Of a DNA stretch of 64,000 nt, positions 13,499 to 25,468 are shown in pieces. The stretch is from assembly GCA_014871385.1 (NCBI GenBank), contig CM026421.1:23054865-23118864 (forward strand), given 5' to 3'. The position numbers and the translations under genes were made by a program. Numbering within the stretch: the first letter of the stretch is position 1; each line of letters starts with the position of its first letter. The notes under the pieces were generated by a model, which did not search any database, was not told where the DNA came from, and saw only the letters and a list, made by a program, of their open reading frames with translations. The stretch comes from Ceratodon purpureus. Lineage: Eukaryota > Streptophyta > Bryopsida > Pseudoditrichales > Ditrichaceae.

Positions 13499-13786
13499 GT
13501 GGAAAGTAATCCAGAAGTGAAGGAAGTAATCGTGGAGACGAAGAAGGTGAGGATTGACCAATGGACCCGTCAATTGATGAGGGAACATAATGCGTTGAAA
13601 GCAGTGGAGAAGATCCCCTTCTCTCTTGCTATTTATGTGGAAAATAATCCGGAAGTAACAAAAAATTATGTTCTTACCATTTCAAACAGCCAGTACAATA
13701 TCGTCATTGGACTTTGGATAGAATGTTCTTCTCATCACATGATTACAGATAGCAAAGGGAGTTTTTTAATATTGATCTTTTTTTAA
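13499..13786 (+). pseudogene. Coding-like fragment between the two direct repeats
   Basis: An open frame of about 95 codons without a usable ATG at its start. It contains the paired segments ESNPEVKEV and ENNPEVTKN about 46 residues apart, from a DNA repeat GTGGAAARTAATCCRGAAGT. The first half is Lys/Glu-rich and looks more coding than its surroundings; the last third decays into hydrophobic, AT-driven sequence. I recognise no domain. It lies inside the interval bounded by the direct repeats at 12700 and 13818, so it could be a fragment carried by an element. Chance is also possible. Confidence 0.2.
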
Positions 13787-13817
13787 TGATAAAGAATTTG
13801 AATTTTTACCTATATCC

Positions 13818-14028
13818 TCTGAAACACAATTACTAAAAAAAATAAACCCACCAAAAATAATAATTTTCACTTAACTATAGTTAATTGATTTGCTTTGGAT
13901 AAAATGAAGCTCAATTTTAATTATTTACTTTGGCTCTCAAAGAGGGGCTTTGAGCTCTCTCATTGGCCCAAATTAGTTTTAACATGATTAAAATTCATCC
14001 AATTGCATTTTATTATAGATATAGATTT
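13818..14028. repeat. Copy B of the dispersed direct repeat
   Basis: Partner of the repeat at 12700-12905, same orientation, 913 bp after the end of that copy. It carries an extra stretch GGCTCTCAAAGAGGGGCTTTG where copy A has a shorter GGAGGGCTTCT, which forms a small palindrome. Confidence 0.55.
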
Positions 14029-17000
14029 TATTTCTCATAAAGTTTTACACTGTTTTTTTTTTTCAATAAGAGTTTAAAAAATTTAATAACTTTTCATCTA
14101 TACATTTGAAGAGAGTTATTTTTATTTTTTTAATCAATTTTATATTTTATTCATTTTTTAAAAATTTTGAACAAAATAATTAAATATTGTTTAAAGTGAT
14201 TATCTTTTGCAATATTTAAATAAAATATAATTATAAATCAATTTTTGATAAACAAATAATCAAGATTTAAATATCTACAATAACCTTAGATTAACTATTA
14301 TAATACCAAAAAATAATACAATAGTGTAAACTAGGATATACTACTTTAGAAAACGTAGTGGTATCATTTCTTAAGCAATATGCCCATTCCCAAAAGGCAG
14401 GGCCCAATAAATTAACTTTTTTGATTGAAAAAACAAATTTAAATAAAAATTCTACTAGGACTTTTTAATTCTTTTCACTTATAAATTAAAAATGACATTT
14501 AATTTATAATTTTCCAATTTGTACAATGGATCACTCTTTGATTTGGTATCCATTTTTTTGGTACCCAAAACCTTGAAACCTAAATCCTATAATCCTAAAC
14601 TCTGAAGTCTCTTTTTAATATAATGTAGTTTTTGTTTTTTGTCTTCTTAAATTTGTAACAAAATTTAGTCTATACTATGATACTCTTAAATAAAGTTGCT
14701 AATCCTTCTAGAATGTAATTGGTAAATATCAAGAATACTTTGTAGAAATACCATGGACCAGAATGCTAGTAAAAAAATTGCTCTGTATTGAAGGAATTTT
14801 AATAATTTTGATGTAATCTTATCTGTTATGAAGATAATGCAATCCATAGTAAATTTTCTATACAACAATCTAACTATGGATTGAATTTGGCCATGCCCAA
14901 AATCGGGGATGCCCTAAACTCTTAAATTTTTGATGAAAAACATAAAAAAGTCTTTAGGAATTTTAAAACTTTCTAAGAATGGTGAAGCTTGTAATCTATA
15001 TTGCGATGGAATCCCATTTAGAAGGTCATGTGTCTACATCTCGAAGCTTGAATAATTTAGATTCTTCTAGGCCAATATGCTCCGATTCATGAAATCAATG
15101 ATTTGACAACAATGTGTTCAATCTGACCACTGTCTATCGGTATTTCAAGCTACAGAAAGGTAGAAGGCTCAATAAGTGTTCCCCTAAGGGCTGATTGGCC
15201 TTTTTCATGTATTTCCTTCGGTGGGAATATTTTTAGCTCATTTTTCGAGCAAAGAGGAATTGATGAAGAATCTAACCCAAGTAGTTTTATATTTTTCCAA
15301 AGAATTCTGAATTATTTATGAATTTTCAAACAAGTTGGTTTGTAGGTCCCTATTTGTGTCCTAGGTCTTTCATAAACTATTCACTTGCAATTTTAACTAA
15401 AAATGGGGAAAACAAAGAGAATGATTGGCTCTAGCAATTAATAATTCTTTTTTCCTTAGTTCATTCACTAACTGCACTAGTCAATATCAGAACCAACTCA
15501 TGTCCATTTCACACCCATTTGTAGGGGCAATTCTTAATGCCCAAACTGTTCTCGAGGCTTCTACCTTATTTGCACAGAATTGAGTTGCAAAGAGTGGGAT
15601 GTTGATGTACAATGCTGTTGATGATTGAGATACAAGCACAACTTCACGGCGGATATTTTTCTGTTGATATTTTTCTGTTGCCTATGCTATGGAAGAAAAA
15701 GAGCAACCCACTGCTGGCATGTCTCAAACTACTGAATGATTGTAATGGTAGCAAAAATTGTGAGGTGCTGATATCCATCAGAACAGCACTTTAGGTCGTC
15801 CTTCATTGTCAGATGCAGCACCTGGGCCCACCCAGAGGCATATATGGATGAATGAAAGATGTATTCTACGAAGAAGTTGTTTTTTACCTCCCAAAACAAT
15901 GATGCGAAAATTTTCAATTTCAGCAGTACAATGTAGAATCTGCCAGCTTCCTCATTCCTCATGCTGTATTGCATTCCTCGTAAGGTATTGCTGGGTAGGG
16001 GTGGGTGAATGTTGTGTGACTTAAATCTAGCCGAAGTTACAGTCAGTTACTTGAGCACAAGTGCTGGGGTGCTTTTTGGTTGCAGAAAGAGTGCATCCTT
16101 TTCTTGTTGATATCACAACCATTGTGGGGAGGCCCACCTTCATTATTGCCTTCTTTGTGAGATTGAACACCATCTTCATTTATCATTTGAGCATTTCTTG
16201 TATGAGTATGATGTATCACCAACCTTGCAACTCTGGATATATCAAGCAGTAATTAGTTATTTATTAGAGTATAGCCTGCTTGGCATTGACCCTTATACAT
16301 GCCTTGGGGATAGTGCTTATGTTGTTGTGTATTCAGGCATTTACTACGAAGTAGTTCTAAATTGGATCTTAATAAGGTAGTTCATGTGAATTGCATTTAT
16401 TCTAATGGTTCAAAATATTTCTAATACGGAATAGAAAATTGAGGGATTAGTTCCAATGTCACTTTGTCTTCATTAAAGTTGAAAAATCTATTCTAAATAC
16501 AACCAAAATACACCATATTCCACCAAAAAAACATGTTCTAATATTGGGGGCTTAAAACTGTTCTGCACCCTGGTTACTTGTTAAGTTATCAAACATGATC
16601 CCATTGCACTCCACCGTAAACAGACTCATCCCAAACAATTATCATATTAGAAGCAATTTCTCGATACAACAATGCTCCCATCAGTTGTTTTTTACACCAC
16701 TCCCAAGAGCCTTAGACCACACTAATTCTCCCCATAAATAAATCAATGAGAATAAGAAGCAAAGGTGGTGGCTATGAGAATCATAAGTGCTAGTTGCAGC
16801 AATAATGGACAAAACTACCTAGCTGAAGTCTAAGGAAGTCTCTCTCTTGTACTAGAAAGTTGAACTTTGGCACGTACAGATCTCTGTCCGGACATACAGC
16901 AAGTTATTGGGGGGCCCTGGCCAATCACAGCTACTAAGTTACCAGTCCCCTCTTGGTCATAACACAACATACAAGTCACTGTAATAAACTCACTAGAACC

Positions 17001-17054
17001 ACAGCACAAGAACCATAATCCACACTCCTGTGCCATCAAATGTAGTAACACATA

Positions 17055-17725
17055 TTCGCTTCAAAACTTATTCTAAGGGAAACACATATTCACAGAACTG
17101 ATTGAGTCCATTTCCAATCACCAACCACAAAACTTGCAGCTCTTCTCTAGGAACAAAACCAAGAAAACAAAATAGCCTAACAAAGAACTTGCAGCTCTAA
17201 AACAAAGTATAACCCAGGTGAGTACATGCATTGTCAACAAAGAGTTGGCTAGATTTATTATGGTCATGAGAAACACACAGGGATAATACATATTTGCTTG
17301 ACGCCTTATTTGAAAGTTAATCATATTCGCAGAACTGATCAAGTCCACTCCTAATCACCAACCTCAAAACTTGCAGCTCTTACCTGGTATCAAAACAAAA
17401 AAAACAACAAAAATACTCGCAGCTCTAGAACAGAGTTAAAACCCATGTGAGTAAATGCACAGTCAACAGAGAGTTGGCTAGTTTTATTATGGAATAAGAA
17501 AACCGAATTAAGTAAACTTACCTCATGAGAAAACACACAGGGATAACACATATTTGCTTGATGCCTTATTCAAAAGCTACCACATATCCACAAAACTGAT
17601 TGAATCACTCCTAATCACTAACCTCAAAACCTGCAGCTCAAGAACAGAGTACGGTAGTAAATCAAGTATGTACATGATCAGTCAACAGACAATGTTTGCT
17701 AATCTTCTCATGAAAGAAAGAAAAC
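17055..17725. repeat. Imperfect tandem repeat, about 240-260 bp unit, about 2.6 copies
   Basis: The order of landmarks (CACATATTC, AGAACTGATT, ACTCCTAATCACCAACCTC, AACTTGCAGCTCT, GTCAACARAGAGTTGGCTAG, CACACAGGGATAA, CATATTTGCTTGA) recurs with spacings near 238 and 260 bp. Copies begin near 17068, 17305 and 17566. Each unit also contains two internal copies of a GCAGCTCT box. The array ends about 760 bp upstream of the GH9 glucanase start codon, so it lies in or near that promoter. Confidence 0.7.
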
Positions 17726-18485
17726 TGAATTAAGTTTAAGTGAAGGACCAAGGTAGGTGAGACTGGTCACCGGTGATGAAATCAGTGCCCAGGCGCTGAT
17801 AGAGAGAGAGAGATACAGTTGTCAGACAGAACTGGGGTTGCTTTTGCGGTGCAAGAGGGGTGTCAGAGCTTGGAAGGAGGGAGGGGCTGGGTTCATGGCT
17901 GTACGTCTGCATTATGCCCCCCCCGCACTCATGCTCATGCCCACCGATGCTGCATTATCATAGCCCAAGGTAGCTCAGTGATTGCTTGCTTGCCCCACCC
18001 CACCCCCCATCCTCAAGGTTTGGGTTTGCCATCCCTGCCTCAGTTTGCACTCAGTTTCTCATCTCACAGATACCTTACTGCAGCTTGCAGCTTCGACTGT
18101 GTTGTATGGAGTTTTCTGGAGCTCGAGACGGGAGCATCTAGCTGTGGGATTAGAAGAGAGGTGAGTTTTGGAGCTAGGATGGTTATGGTACTGGTTTCAC
18201 ATGTGGGTTGGAGGTTTAAGCTCTTAGCATGTGACTGGAGTGGAGTGCATTGCTTTGTTTGTGGGAGACTGTGTTCTTGGGAGAGTGTTTGGGGTTGTTT
18301 GGTGGTTGTTTTGGTGATGGTGATGTTTTGATCTCAGTTGGGGAGGTGGTTTTGTTGGTTGTTTGCTGCAGGTGTGGGTGTCGGGTTCTTGAGCCATGGT
18401 GTGGTTTATGTGAAGCTGCATCTGGGTTTGAGAGGGTGGGTGGTGGTTGGGAATTGGGTGAAGGGGGAGGAGAAAGGGAGCAGCC
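17726..18485. other. Probable promoter and 5' leader of the GH9 glucanase gene
   Basis: The stretch becomes GC-rich and contains a short GA tract (near 17800) and CCCCACCC-type motifs (near 17990). It contains long open frames in several directions (for example 17819-18331 plus), which I take as a composition effect since none shows a domain. No TATA box was assigned with confidence. Confidence 0.4.
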
Positions 18486-21400
18486 ATGTATAGCAACACA
18501 TGGGGAGGGCCGATGGAGATGGCCACGGATAGTGATGCCGGGGACGACCACCGGAGCAGGCAGCTGGATGTGGACCATGCGTCGGTGAAGAGCTTGGAGG
18601 AGACGCAGCAGAGCTGGCTGTTGGAGCCCCAGACGAAGAAGAAGAAGAAGCAGGTGGACTTGGGCTGTATGGTCTGCAGTCAGAAGCTGTTCCTCATCAT
18701 TGTTGGAACTATTGCCGTCGCCAGCGCTATTGTGGGCCTGTCTATTATCATCTGGAAGTTTGCTCCTAAAAAGCACCATCACCCTGCACCCCTTGACAAT
18801 TACACTATCGCCTTGAAGATGGCTCTGAAATTCTTCGACGCCCAGAAGTGTGAGTCCATTCTTGCTCTTTCTCCTCATCATCGCTCTCTGGGAAAATATG
18901 ATAGCGCTCATCATTTGGAGGCCCATGTCCACTTTCCCCTGCTTTGATCTTGTTGGATCTTGTTTGATCTTGTAGCCGTTCCACACTTGAGCTCAAGCTC
19001 GTGAGATGTATTGCTTTATGATCTCCTAATCCTGGATCGCGTGCCTGAAGCATGCTAGGATTTCGATTTTATGAATGCCCATGTTCCACTCTTCACATCA
19101 TCAAATTATTTTTATTTATTTATTTGTTTTTTTAATTAAACTATGCTTCTCATTTTCCATGGTGTTTTTTAGAAATCTCTTAAATCTTATGAATTCAGAA
19201 TCAATTCTTGCAAGCATTCTGCTGTCAGTTTTTTGGGGATTGTAGTCTGATGCGTTGTTGAGGAAGAGAGGCGCTTCGTTTAGAAGTTCTGCGTGTACGA
19301 ATTGTTTAGTGAATTGGTTACTTGGCATACTGTAAGATAGAATGTGCCTATCAAGGGACTTCGAGATGTCATTTAAATGTGTATCGAAAGGGAGATATAT
19401 AGCGCTGACGATTACTCTCATTGCGAAACTGCAGCTGGGCGGTTAGATAAATCCAACAACATTTCCTGGAGAGCGACTTCTGCATTAAGAGATGGACGAG
19501 ATGCAATCGGTGGACCGGCCAGTAACCTCTCAGGTGGTTACTACGATGCAGGAGATAACATCAAGTTCGGGTTTCCAGGAGCTTATGCCATGACTCTGTT
19601 GAGTTGGAGTGTTATTGAGTATAAAGAAAAATACCAAGCTGCTGGGGAGCTCGACCACATTAAGAAAATTATCAAGTGGGGCACTGATTACATGTTGAGG
19701 ACCTTCAACTACACCTCACCGAATGTAGGCTATGTGTTTGCTCAGGTATGCGTCTATTCAAATCCAGACAGTGCTCATCCTGGGCCTTTGAACCACTAGA
19801 GAACAGACGTTGCTTGAATAATTCTACGTTGATTCTCGTCTTAGTTCCTTGTTAAAAGAAAATTAAAGTTCGATCTAAGATTTCGGAATTGTCAAAGGAA
19901 TGCAATGAGCCTCACATAAATCTGCCCCTCGAGACACAAAATTTTAATTTCTGATGCACTACAGGCACAAGCTCATACTTAGGCACAAGCTCATTTTAGT
20001 GCCTGTAGACTTTGACGGGATGCTCACAGGAAACCTCTTGCTCCACTGTTGGTGAAACTTTCCCTGTTCCATTCACTTTCGAATTTCATGTTCCTGATGA
20101 CAAGCTAGGCTTTACTTTCACAATCTTGACGTTCTGACCTTAGAATCCACGCTTCTGTGATAAGTTCTTGGGACAAGGCCCTTATGTGGTTGAAAAAAGT
20201 AGCTCCTACATTTTAACCTTTTCTAAGAATTTTATTCCGTTTATTCTTCACCAGGTTGGTGACGCAAACACCTCCATCCCCAATGACCATTACTGTTGGG
20301 AAAGGCCAGAGGACATGGACTACCCGCGTCCGGCATATGCAGTTACTTCTGCTCCAGATCTGGGTGGAGAAATGGCAGCTGCCCTTGCAGCTGCCTCCAT
20401 TGTGTTCAAAGACTCCCCAGTCTACTCTCGTAAGTTGATACTCGGAGCAACCAACATCTGGACTTTCGCAAGACGAAAGGATACTAGAGCACGTTATGTT
20501 GCTGGAATTCCAGTTGGAGAAGTACCATTCTACAACTCCACCGGATACTGGGACGAGTACATGTGGGGTGCAGCTTGGATGTACTATGCCACAGGGAACT
20601 ACACCTACCTTCTATTGGCAACCAATCCTGACCTCGCAAAGAATGCTCAAGCGAAGGGTGGCAATCCCTATTACGGCACTTTCAGTTGGGACAATAAGCT
20701 AATTGGTGCTCAGGTATGTTCTTGTCAGATCGTTTTCAAAGCTGAGTGCAATGTACGTGTTTGTGAAGAATGCTGTAGGTAATTATTATAGGGCACACTG
20801 CCCTGCAAAATTATTGTGATGCATTTATTCTTTATATTTTTAATTATTATTTTATTGTAAATTTATCAGTGGAGGTTTCATTCGAGGAGTTCCGTGTAAT
20901 TAATTATGTCTGCTCTTGGTGCAGGTGCTTTTGTCAAGGCTTTACATCATGAAAAGTCCAGGATATCCATACGAACAGGAACTGAGAGAGTACATCAATC
21001 AGACAAATACTGTCATGTGCGGTTACCTTCCGCAATACAAGAAATGGAATGTTACGAAAGGTTTGTTGCTAAACCTGCTTATTTAATGGTGTATGCCCAT
21101 GCAACTGTAATGTAAATCGTCGTATGTTTTGCGGAGCAATTGTTTTTTACATAACATCGAGGGACAAACCTAGGTGGATTAAGTGGCATTAGATGGTCCT
21201 AGTAGATGTTCATGTGCTTCACATTCACCTCAGAATTCACTCTGACACACGACTTAAAGAGGGAGATCTTTCCACTAAAGGCTGAAGAGTTGCGAATGTA
21301 TACAGGGGGGCTGACAATGTTTCTTTACGGGCAGCCACAGCAATTGCAGTACGCAGTAGCCAATTCGATGTTGGCATCATTGTATGCTGAGTACATGAAG

Positions 21401-22035
21401 GCAGCTGATGTTCCTGGATGGAATTGTAAAGGCTATTTCTACCCCGCAGAGACCTTGAACAACTGGGCCAGATCACAGGTACTAATGCCCTTACCAGTGT
21501 CCAATTCTTCATTAATTCGTTCGAGCAGGTCTATCATCATGGCCATCTCGTCTTTATGTATGAAAAATACTCAAGGCCAGAAGTTGGAACACATTTGAAC
21601 ACCGGTGACTTTGCAAATAATTGTGCTGAAACTGTGCAGATAAATTACGTGCTTGGCCATAACCCAATGAACATGAGCTATGTGGTTGGCTATGGCAAGA
21701 AGTATCCGAAGCAAGTCCACCACAGGGCAGCATCAATCCCAAAGACTGCAGGCAGAGTAGGGTGCACTCAAGGTCACAAGTTCAGGGATGCGAACTCCCC
21801 AAATCCTCATGTCATTGAGGGGGCTATGGTCATGGGACCCAACAAGTTTGACAAGTATATCGACCGGCGGACGAATTACAACCAAGCAGAGCCGACATTA
21901 GCTGGAAATGCCGCATTGGTGGGAGCTTTGGTATCACTCTCAACTGTAACTAAAACGGGAGTGGATGCCAACACCATTTTCAATGCTATTCCACCTTTGT
22001 ATCGTGCTCCTCCTCCTGCCCCTGCAAATCCTTGA
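18486..22035 (+). CDS. Membrane-anchored endo-1,4-beta-glucanase, GH9 class A, KORRIGAN type (6 exons)
   Basis: Exons 18486-18849, 19435-19745, 20255-20713, 20925-21060, 21306-21478 and 21640-22035 join in frame to about 612 aa (Arabidopsis KOR1 is about 620). A cytosolic tail carries the conserved LEETQQSWLL block and a Lys run (51-55). One membrane anchor spans about 66-90, followed by a basic/His stretch and the extracytosolic GH9 domain. Visible catalytic motifs are GGYYDAGDNIKF (Asp 159 and 162), HH at 508-509 in YPKQVHHRAASIP, and the GH9 signature with Asp 556 and Glu 565 (YNQAEPTLAGN). The C-terminus is short and Pro-rich (RAPPPAPANP). KORRIGAN acts with cellulose synthase complexes at the plasma membrane, Golgi and cell plate, cutting non-crystalline glucan. 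Of the two KOR1 sorting signals, the dileucine (45-46) is present, but YVDL reads QVDL at 56-59. N-glycosylation sequons such as NYT and NST are present. Many substitutions versus seed plants suggest an early-diverging lineage. Confidence 0.95.
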
Positions 22036-23757
22036 GTGTAACCACAACCACCAATGGAACAGAACAACGTCTTCTCTACAAACTCAGCTTTAAGTTGCGT
22101 CTCTCGTTTCATGTCTACTGAACAGCGCCTTCAGAGTAGAACATTACTATTGCCAGAATAAGTTCTATGTTGGTCTTGAAGGGACTTGGAGAGCTTTGCA
22201 GGTTGAAAGCAGAAGATTGAGGGAAAGCAAGGTGTCCGACATGAGCAGTCGACTGATAATCGCTGATTCGGAAATAGATGTCAGGAGAGATACAGGCCCC
22301 ATTCTGGAGGGCGATATGTTTTTGGCGTCGTGTCTGCCAGGGCCCAAGCAAGTTGGAGCCCAGAAATTCGTCTTGGTGTTTTATGTCTTCTAGAATCCAG
22401 GAAAATATTTGTGCTCAATGCGAGTTCATGCAGAGTTTTAAGCTAATGTTTTAGTTTCTGTTCAGAGATGATTGATTTGTACATCGTAGATCTGGCTATA
22501 TAATTTAGCAACTATGTAGTGCGTCATGAATATAGCAAGATACGTGAATTAGCCCTATTTTTTTGCTTAGGTTGGAGAAGTAGAGAAGTGATCTTCAACC
22601 ATCTCTTTGACAGACTTATTCTGTAACAGTACTTACACAGGTAAGGAAATCTTCATTTGTTAGTAATTTCAAACCATGTCGCAATGAGCCGTAGTTGTTT
22701 TGCACTAAGGATTTACCCTGCAGAGACAATGTGACCCTCGGTGATTGCCACTAAACTCTTCAAGAGAGATCTGAGATTTCAAATTTGCATTGAAAATGTG
22801 ATCTGGGGACCGCTTCATTGCAAGAATGATCACTTCGTAGCTTTGAGTTTTGAGCATTACGATGAGAACAATTTTTATCAGAGCAAATTTCCTATCACCA
22901 TAAACTGCACCATCATCAGAGACTTGGTGTAACATTGATGACCTCAACAGCAGGCTGCTCTCCTTATGGTTCTCTATTATCACCTCCTTCAGAAATATTT
23001 CAGATATATTTGTATCCATGTACAGTATAAGGAAGAACTCTGAAGGGTTATTCACATGATTGGCTGACTGATTGGTAAGCTAAGGTGAGAGCACCCACAA
23101 TGCACAAGTTGATTTGTGTCATTTCCCCAATTTTAGAGGCATTATTAGAGGCATAGTTTTTTTGATGCTCTATGAATTTCTTGCAAATTTTGAAGTCCAT
23201 AATTGTAGGGGAGAAACAACAACTCTAGTGTACCCCTTCCAACATGAACACAGGTACATGTTTTGAGATGCAAGGATAAGTTCATACAAGAAGTTTCATT
23301 GTTCGCTTGTAAAAGAATTAAAAACATTTTAAGTTTAGTAAGACCATGAATACATAGTGGAATATGATAGCCATAATTAATCAAGGTTTCATATAGTAGA
23401 AGGCATTATGTTTTCCATGTCCTACGTAAGAGAGTAGAATCAAAGTTTTTCTTTGTACATTGTGCCAAACATGTTGTACATAATAAAATTAGTATGAAAA
23501 ACTAGACGTTTTAGAGTGAGAACTATGAATCTCATTCAAAAACAATTCAAACTTGGAAGAAACAACAACCACGCTTTATTAAGTTGCTATTGGAAAAGGC
23601 TTTGTATCAATAGCAAGGAAGAGTACTACTAAGCATGCTAGTTTAAAGGAATTGTGTCATGCCAAACATACATAGAGTTTCATGATAACTCTAATAGAGT
23701 TTTAATGATTTTTTAACTCATATTGGATCTCATACAACCATGTCTGCCAGGACCAGA
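22036..23757. other. GH9 3' region and intergenic DNA
   Basis: Bases 22036 to roughly 22560 probably hold the glucanase 3' untranslated region. Beyond this I see only short frames (the longest, 22705-23055 minus, lacks any motif). Confidence 0.4.
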
Positions 23758-23974
23758 ACAGGTGACCATGATCATGACCATTCTTACCAGATTATGAAAC
23801 ATCTGGTCGTGACCATTCTGACTGATTATGAAACATCTGGTCGTGACCATTCTGACCAGATTATGAAACATCTGGTCGTGACCATTCTGACCAGATTATG
23901 AAACATCTGGTCGTGACCATTTTGACCAGATTATGAAACATCTTGTCAAAATGGTCACGATCATGGTCACCTGT
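23758..23974. repeat. 35 bp minisatellite bounded by a 25 bp inverted repeat
   Basis: Five head-to-tail copies of a 35 bp unit (containing CCAGATTATGAAACATCTGG followed by TCGTGACCATT) fill the interior. Copy 2 has a short deletion and copies 1 and 5 are slightly diverged. Outside them, ACAGGTGACCATGATCATGA (start of 23758-23782) faces its reverse complement at 23950-23974 with one mismatch in 25. Each unit also contains the palindrome GGTCGTGACC-like core, so the whole tract can fold into nested hairpins. Confidence 0.9.
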
Positions 23975-24712
23975 TATGGTCATTGCGTGCATGGTTTCTA
24001 TTAATGATGAGACTTAAGTCTAGCAAGATTCTCCAACATCTTCCTAAAAAATATTCCAAAGCTAAAATAAGCTCATTGTTGGATAGATGATTATATATAA
24101 GTTGCTAAACCAAGTGCTCATACTTTCCTTAATTAACTTACCGGTAAAGGTCCAATGGGCATAGTAGGAAATATATTGGGCATTTCTACAAACAAAAAAC
24201 TTTAAATTGGAATATCAATGACTTATTAGAACCACATTGATATGAATTCCAACTACATTTTTGACCTCAAACTCATAAAAGTTGTCGATCAATACAACTA
24301 AAATACACCAAATTCTGCTTAGAACATAGGCATATTATGCCTTAACTGCATTCTTACTATACTCTCTTGTCCAATGCTCTCCCTTGATATTACGTCCCTG
24401 AACAATTGAAAATGCACCAAGCAATTTCCAGATATCACCAGTCAAATATGACCAAAGTGTTTCTAGTGGACAGAGGAAATTCATCTTCTCAAGCTGTTCT
24501 GTTTTGCCACATACAACCTCACATACATTCCTACTGCCAATTCCTGTGTGTTGTCCAAAGATGCAAATACTTCATGTGACTTTCAACAGCATCGGTGGTA
24601 GAAATTACCGGATGGTTTATCAGTTGGTTTCTATGTAGAGTCTTTTTTATTGTTTCACAGATCTAGTGATTGAAAAGCGGAGAAAGCATCTTGCAAACAA
24701 TCTCTGAACAGG
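23975..24712. other. Intergenic, nothing recognised
   Basis: AT-rich sequence with no reading frame, repeat or RNA gene that I could support. Confidence 0.5.
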
Positions 24713-25145
24713 TAAGGTAGACGACCTGTTTCTGATCACCTTAAGCAATTCAGCATACTTCCAGTGAAGTATCAAACACACAAATAATTTTGGAGCATAG
24801 GGAAATAGATTTGAGGAAGATCATATATTTTTGAACAAATTTTGGAGCAATATTGAATTTACTATGAATTTTCAAAGTGAAGATTCTCTCCAACCCATTC
24901 TTGTTATGTAGGCCGATCTATTTCCAAGAACTGAAAAACTACATTCCAATACTCGTGCTACTTGATATCAAGAACAAATGATATCCAAAAGTCAAACTTT
25001 CCTCCAATTGGAATTGAACACTTGTGAACTTTATACTATGTCGCCATTTACAAATGAATACAAAAATAATGCGAGCCTATGGTTGGAAATAGGTCGGCCT
25101 ATACTGCGTTATTGGGGCCTGATCGGAAACAGGTCGTCTACCTTA
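24713..25145. mobile_element. MITE with 26 bp terminal inverted repeats and TA at both ends
   Basis: TAAGGTAGACGACCTGTTTC begins at 24713 and its reverse complement ends at 25145; 25 of 26 positions pair. Both ends start with TA, as for a TA target duplication of the Tc1/mariner-Stowaway kind. A second, internal inverted repeat (AGGCCGATCTATTTCCA at 24910-24926 versus 25084-25100, one mismatch) gives a nested structure. The 433 bp element has no transposase frame and is therefore non-autonomous. The AAGGTAGA start is shared with the elements at 32749 and 63240. Confidence 0.8.
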
Positions 25146-25325
25146 GACATAAAAGCAAAGAGCTTCATGGTATGTAAACTCTCTATAAATTGTGTTGCAG
25201 AAGTAATTCCTTTCAAGAAATTGACTATACTTCTGCATTAATTCATCAAAGATTCTCTTTGAAATTTCTTTAGAGGTTTTGGTCAAACTAAAATGGTGGC
25301 ATTTATTCACCTTATAGGTTTCTTA

Positions 25326-25468
25326 CATTAGTAGAAAAGGTGTACAACTACAACAAAGATGAACACCAAATAGTGACCAATTATACCAAAAAATAAATAA
25401 AAATTTGGTTTAATTGGTCACTATTTGGTGTTCATCTTTGTTGTAGTTGTACACCTTTGCCTCTAATG
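25326..25468. mobile_element. 143 bp near-perfect palindromic MITE with TTA duplication (CACTA-like ends)
   Basis: The inner 55 bp arms (25336-25390 and 25404-25458) pair at 54 of 55 positions around a 13 nt A-rich loop. The pairing continues more weakly to outer ends CATTAGTAGAAAAGG and its complement. TTA occurs immediately on both sides (25323-25325 and 25469-25471), fitting a 3 bp target duplication. The end sequence is one base from CACTAGTAGAAAAGG, a classic CACTA-type terminus also seen at 29676. A transcript would form a long perfect hairpin suitable for small-RNA processing. Confidence 0.85.

Larger units (their letters stand above)
9385..17054. other. AT-rich intergenic region without a convincing gene
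   Basis: Bases 9500-10200 are moderately GC-rich and may belong to the PPR-CBS promoter. From 10200 on, AT-rich microrepeats dominate (TTAAAGGTTTAATTT-type motifs around 10600-10760). Around 11700-11800 there are short repeats of a GATGATGAGAGAGCGAC motif. Bases 13300-13385 contain two to three imperfect copies of a motif with ATCCATGTCCAATTTGTGGAC. Bases 14030-16980 hold only short open frames. No tRNA, transposase or conserved domain was seen. Confidence 0.5.

Noticed and set aside
17819..18331. A 170-codon open frame upstream of the glucanase
   Set aside because: It has no recognisable domain, lies in the likely promoter/leader, and overlaps other equally open frames in GC-rich DNA.
23758..23974. 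CRISPR-like array
   Set aside because: The 35 bp units follow each other without unique spacers; it is a minisatellite in plant nuclear DNA.
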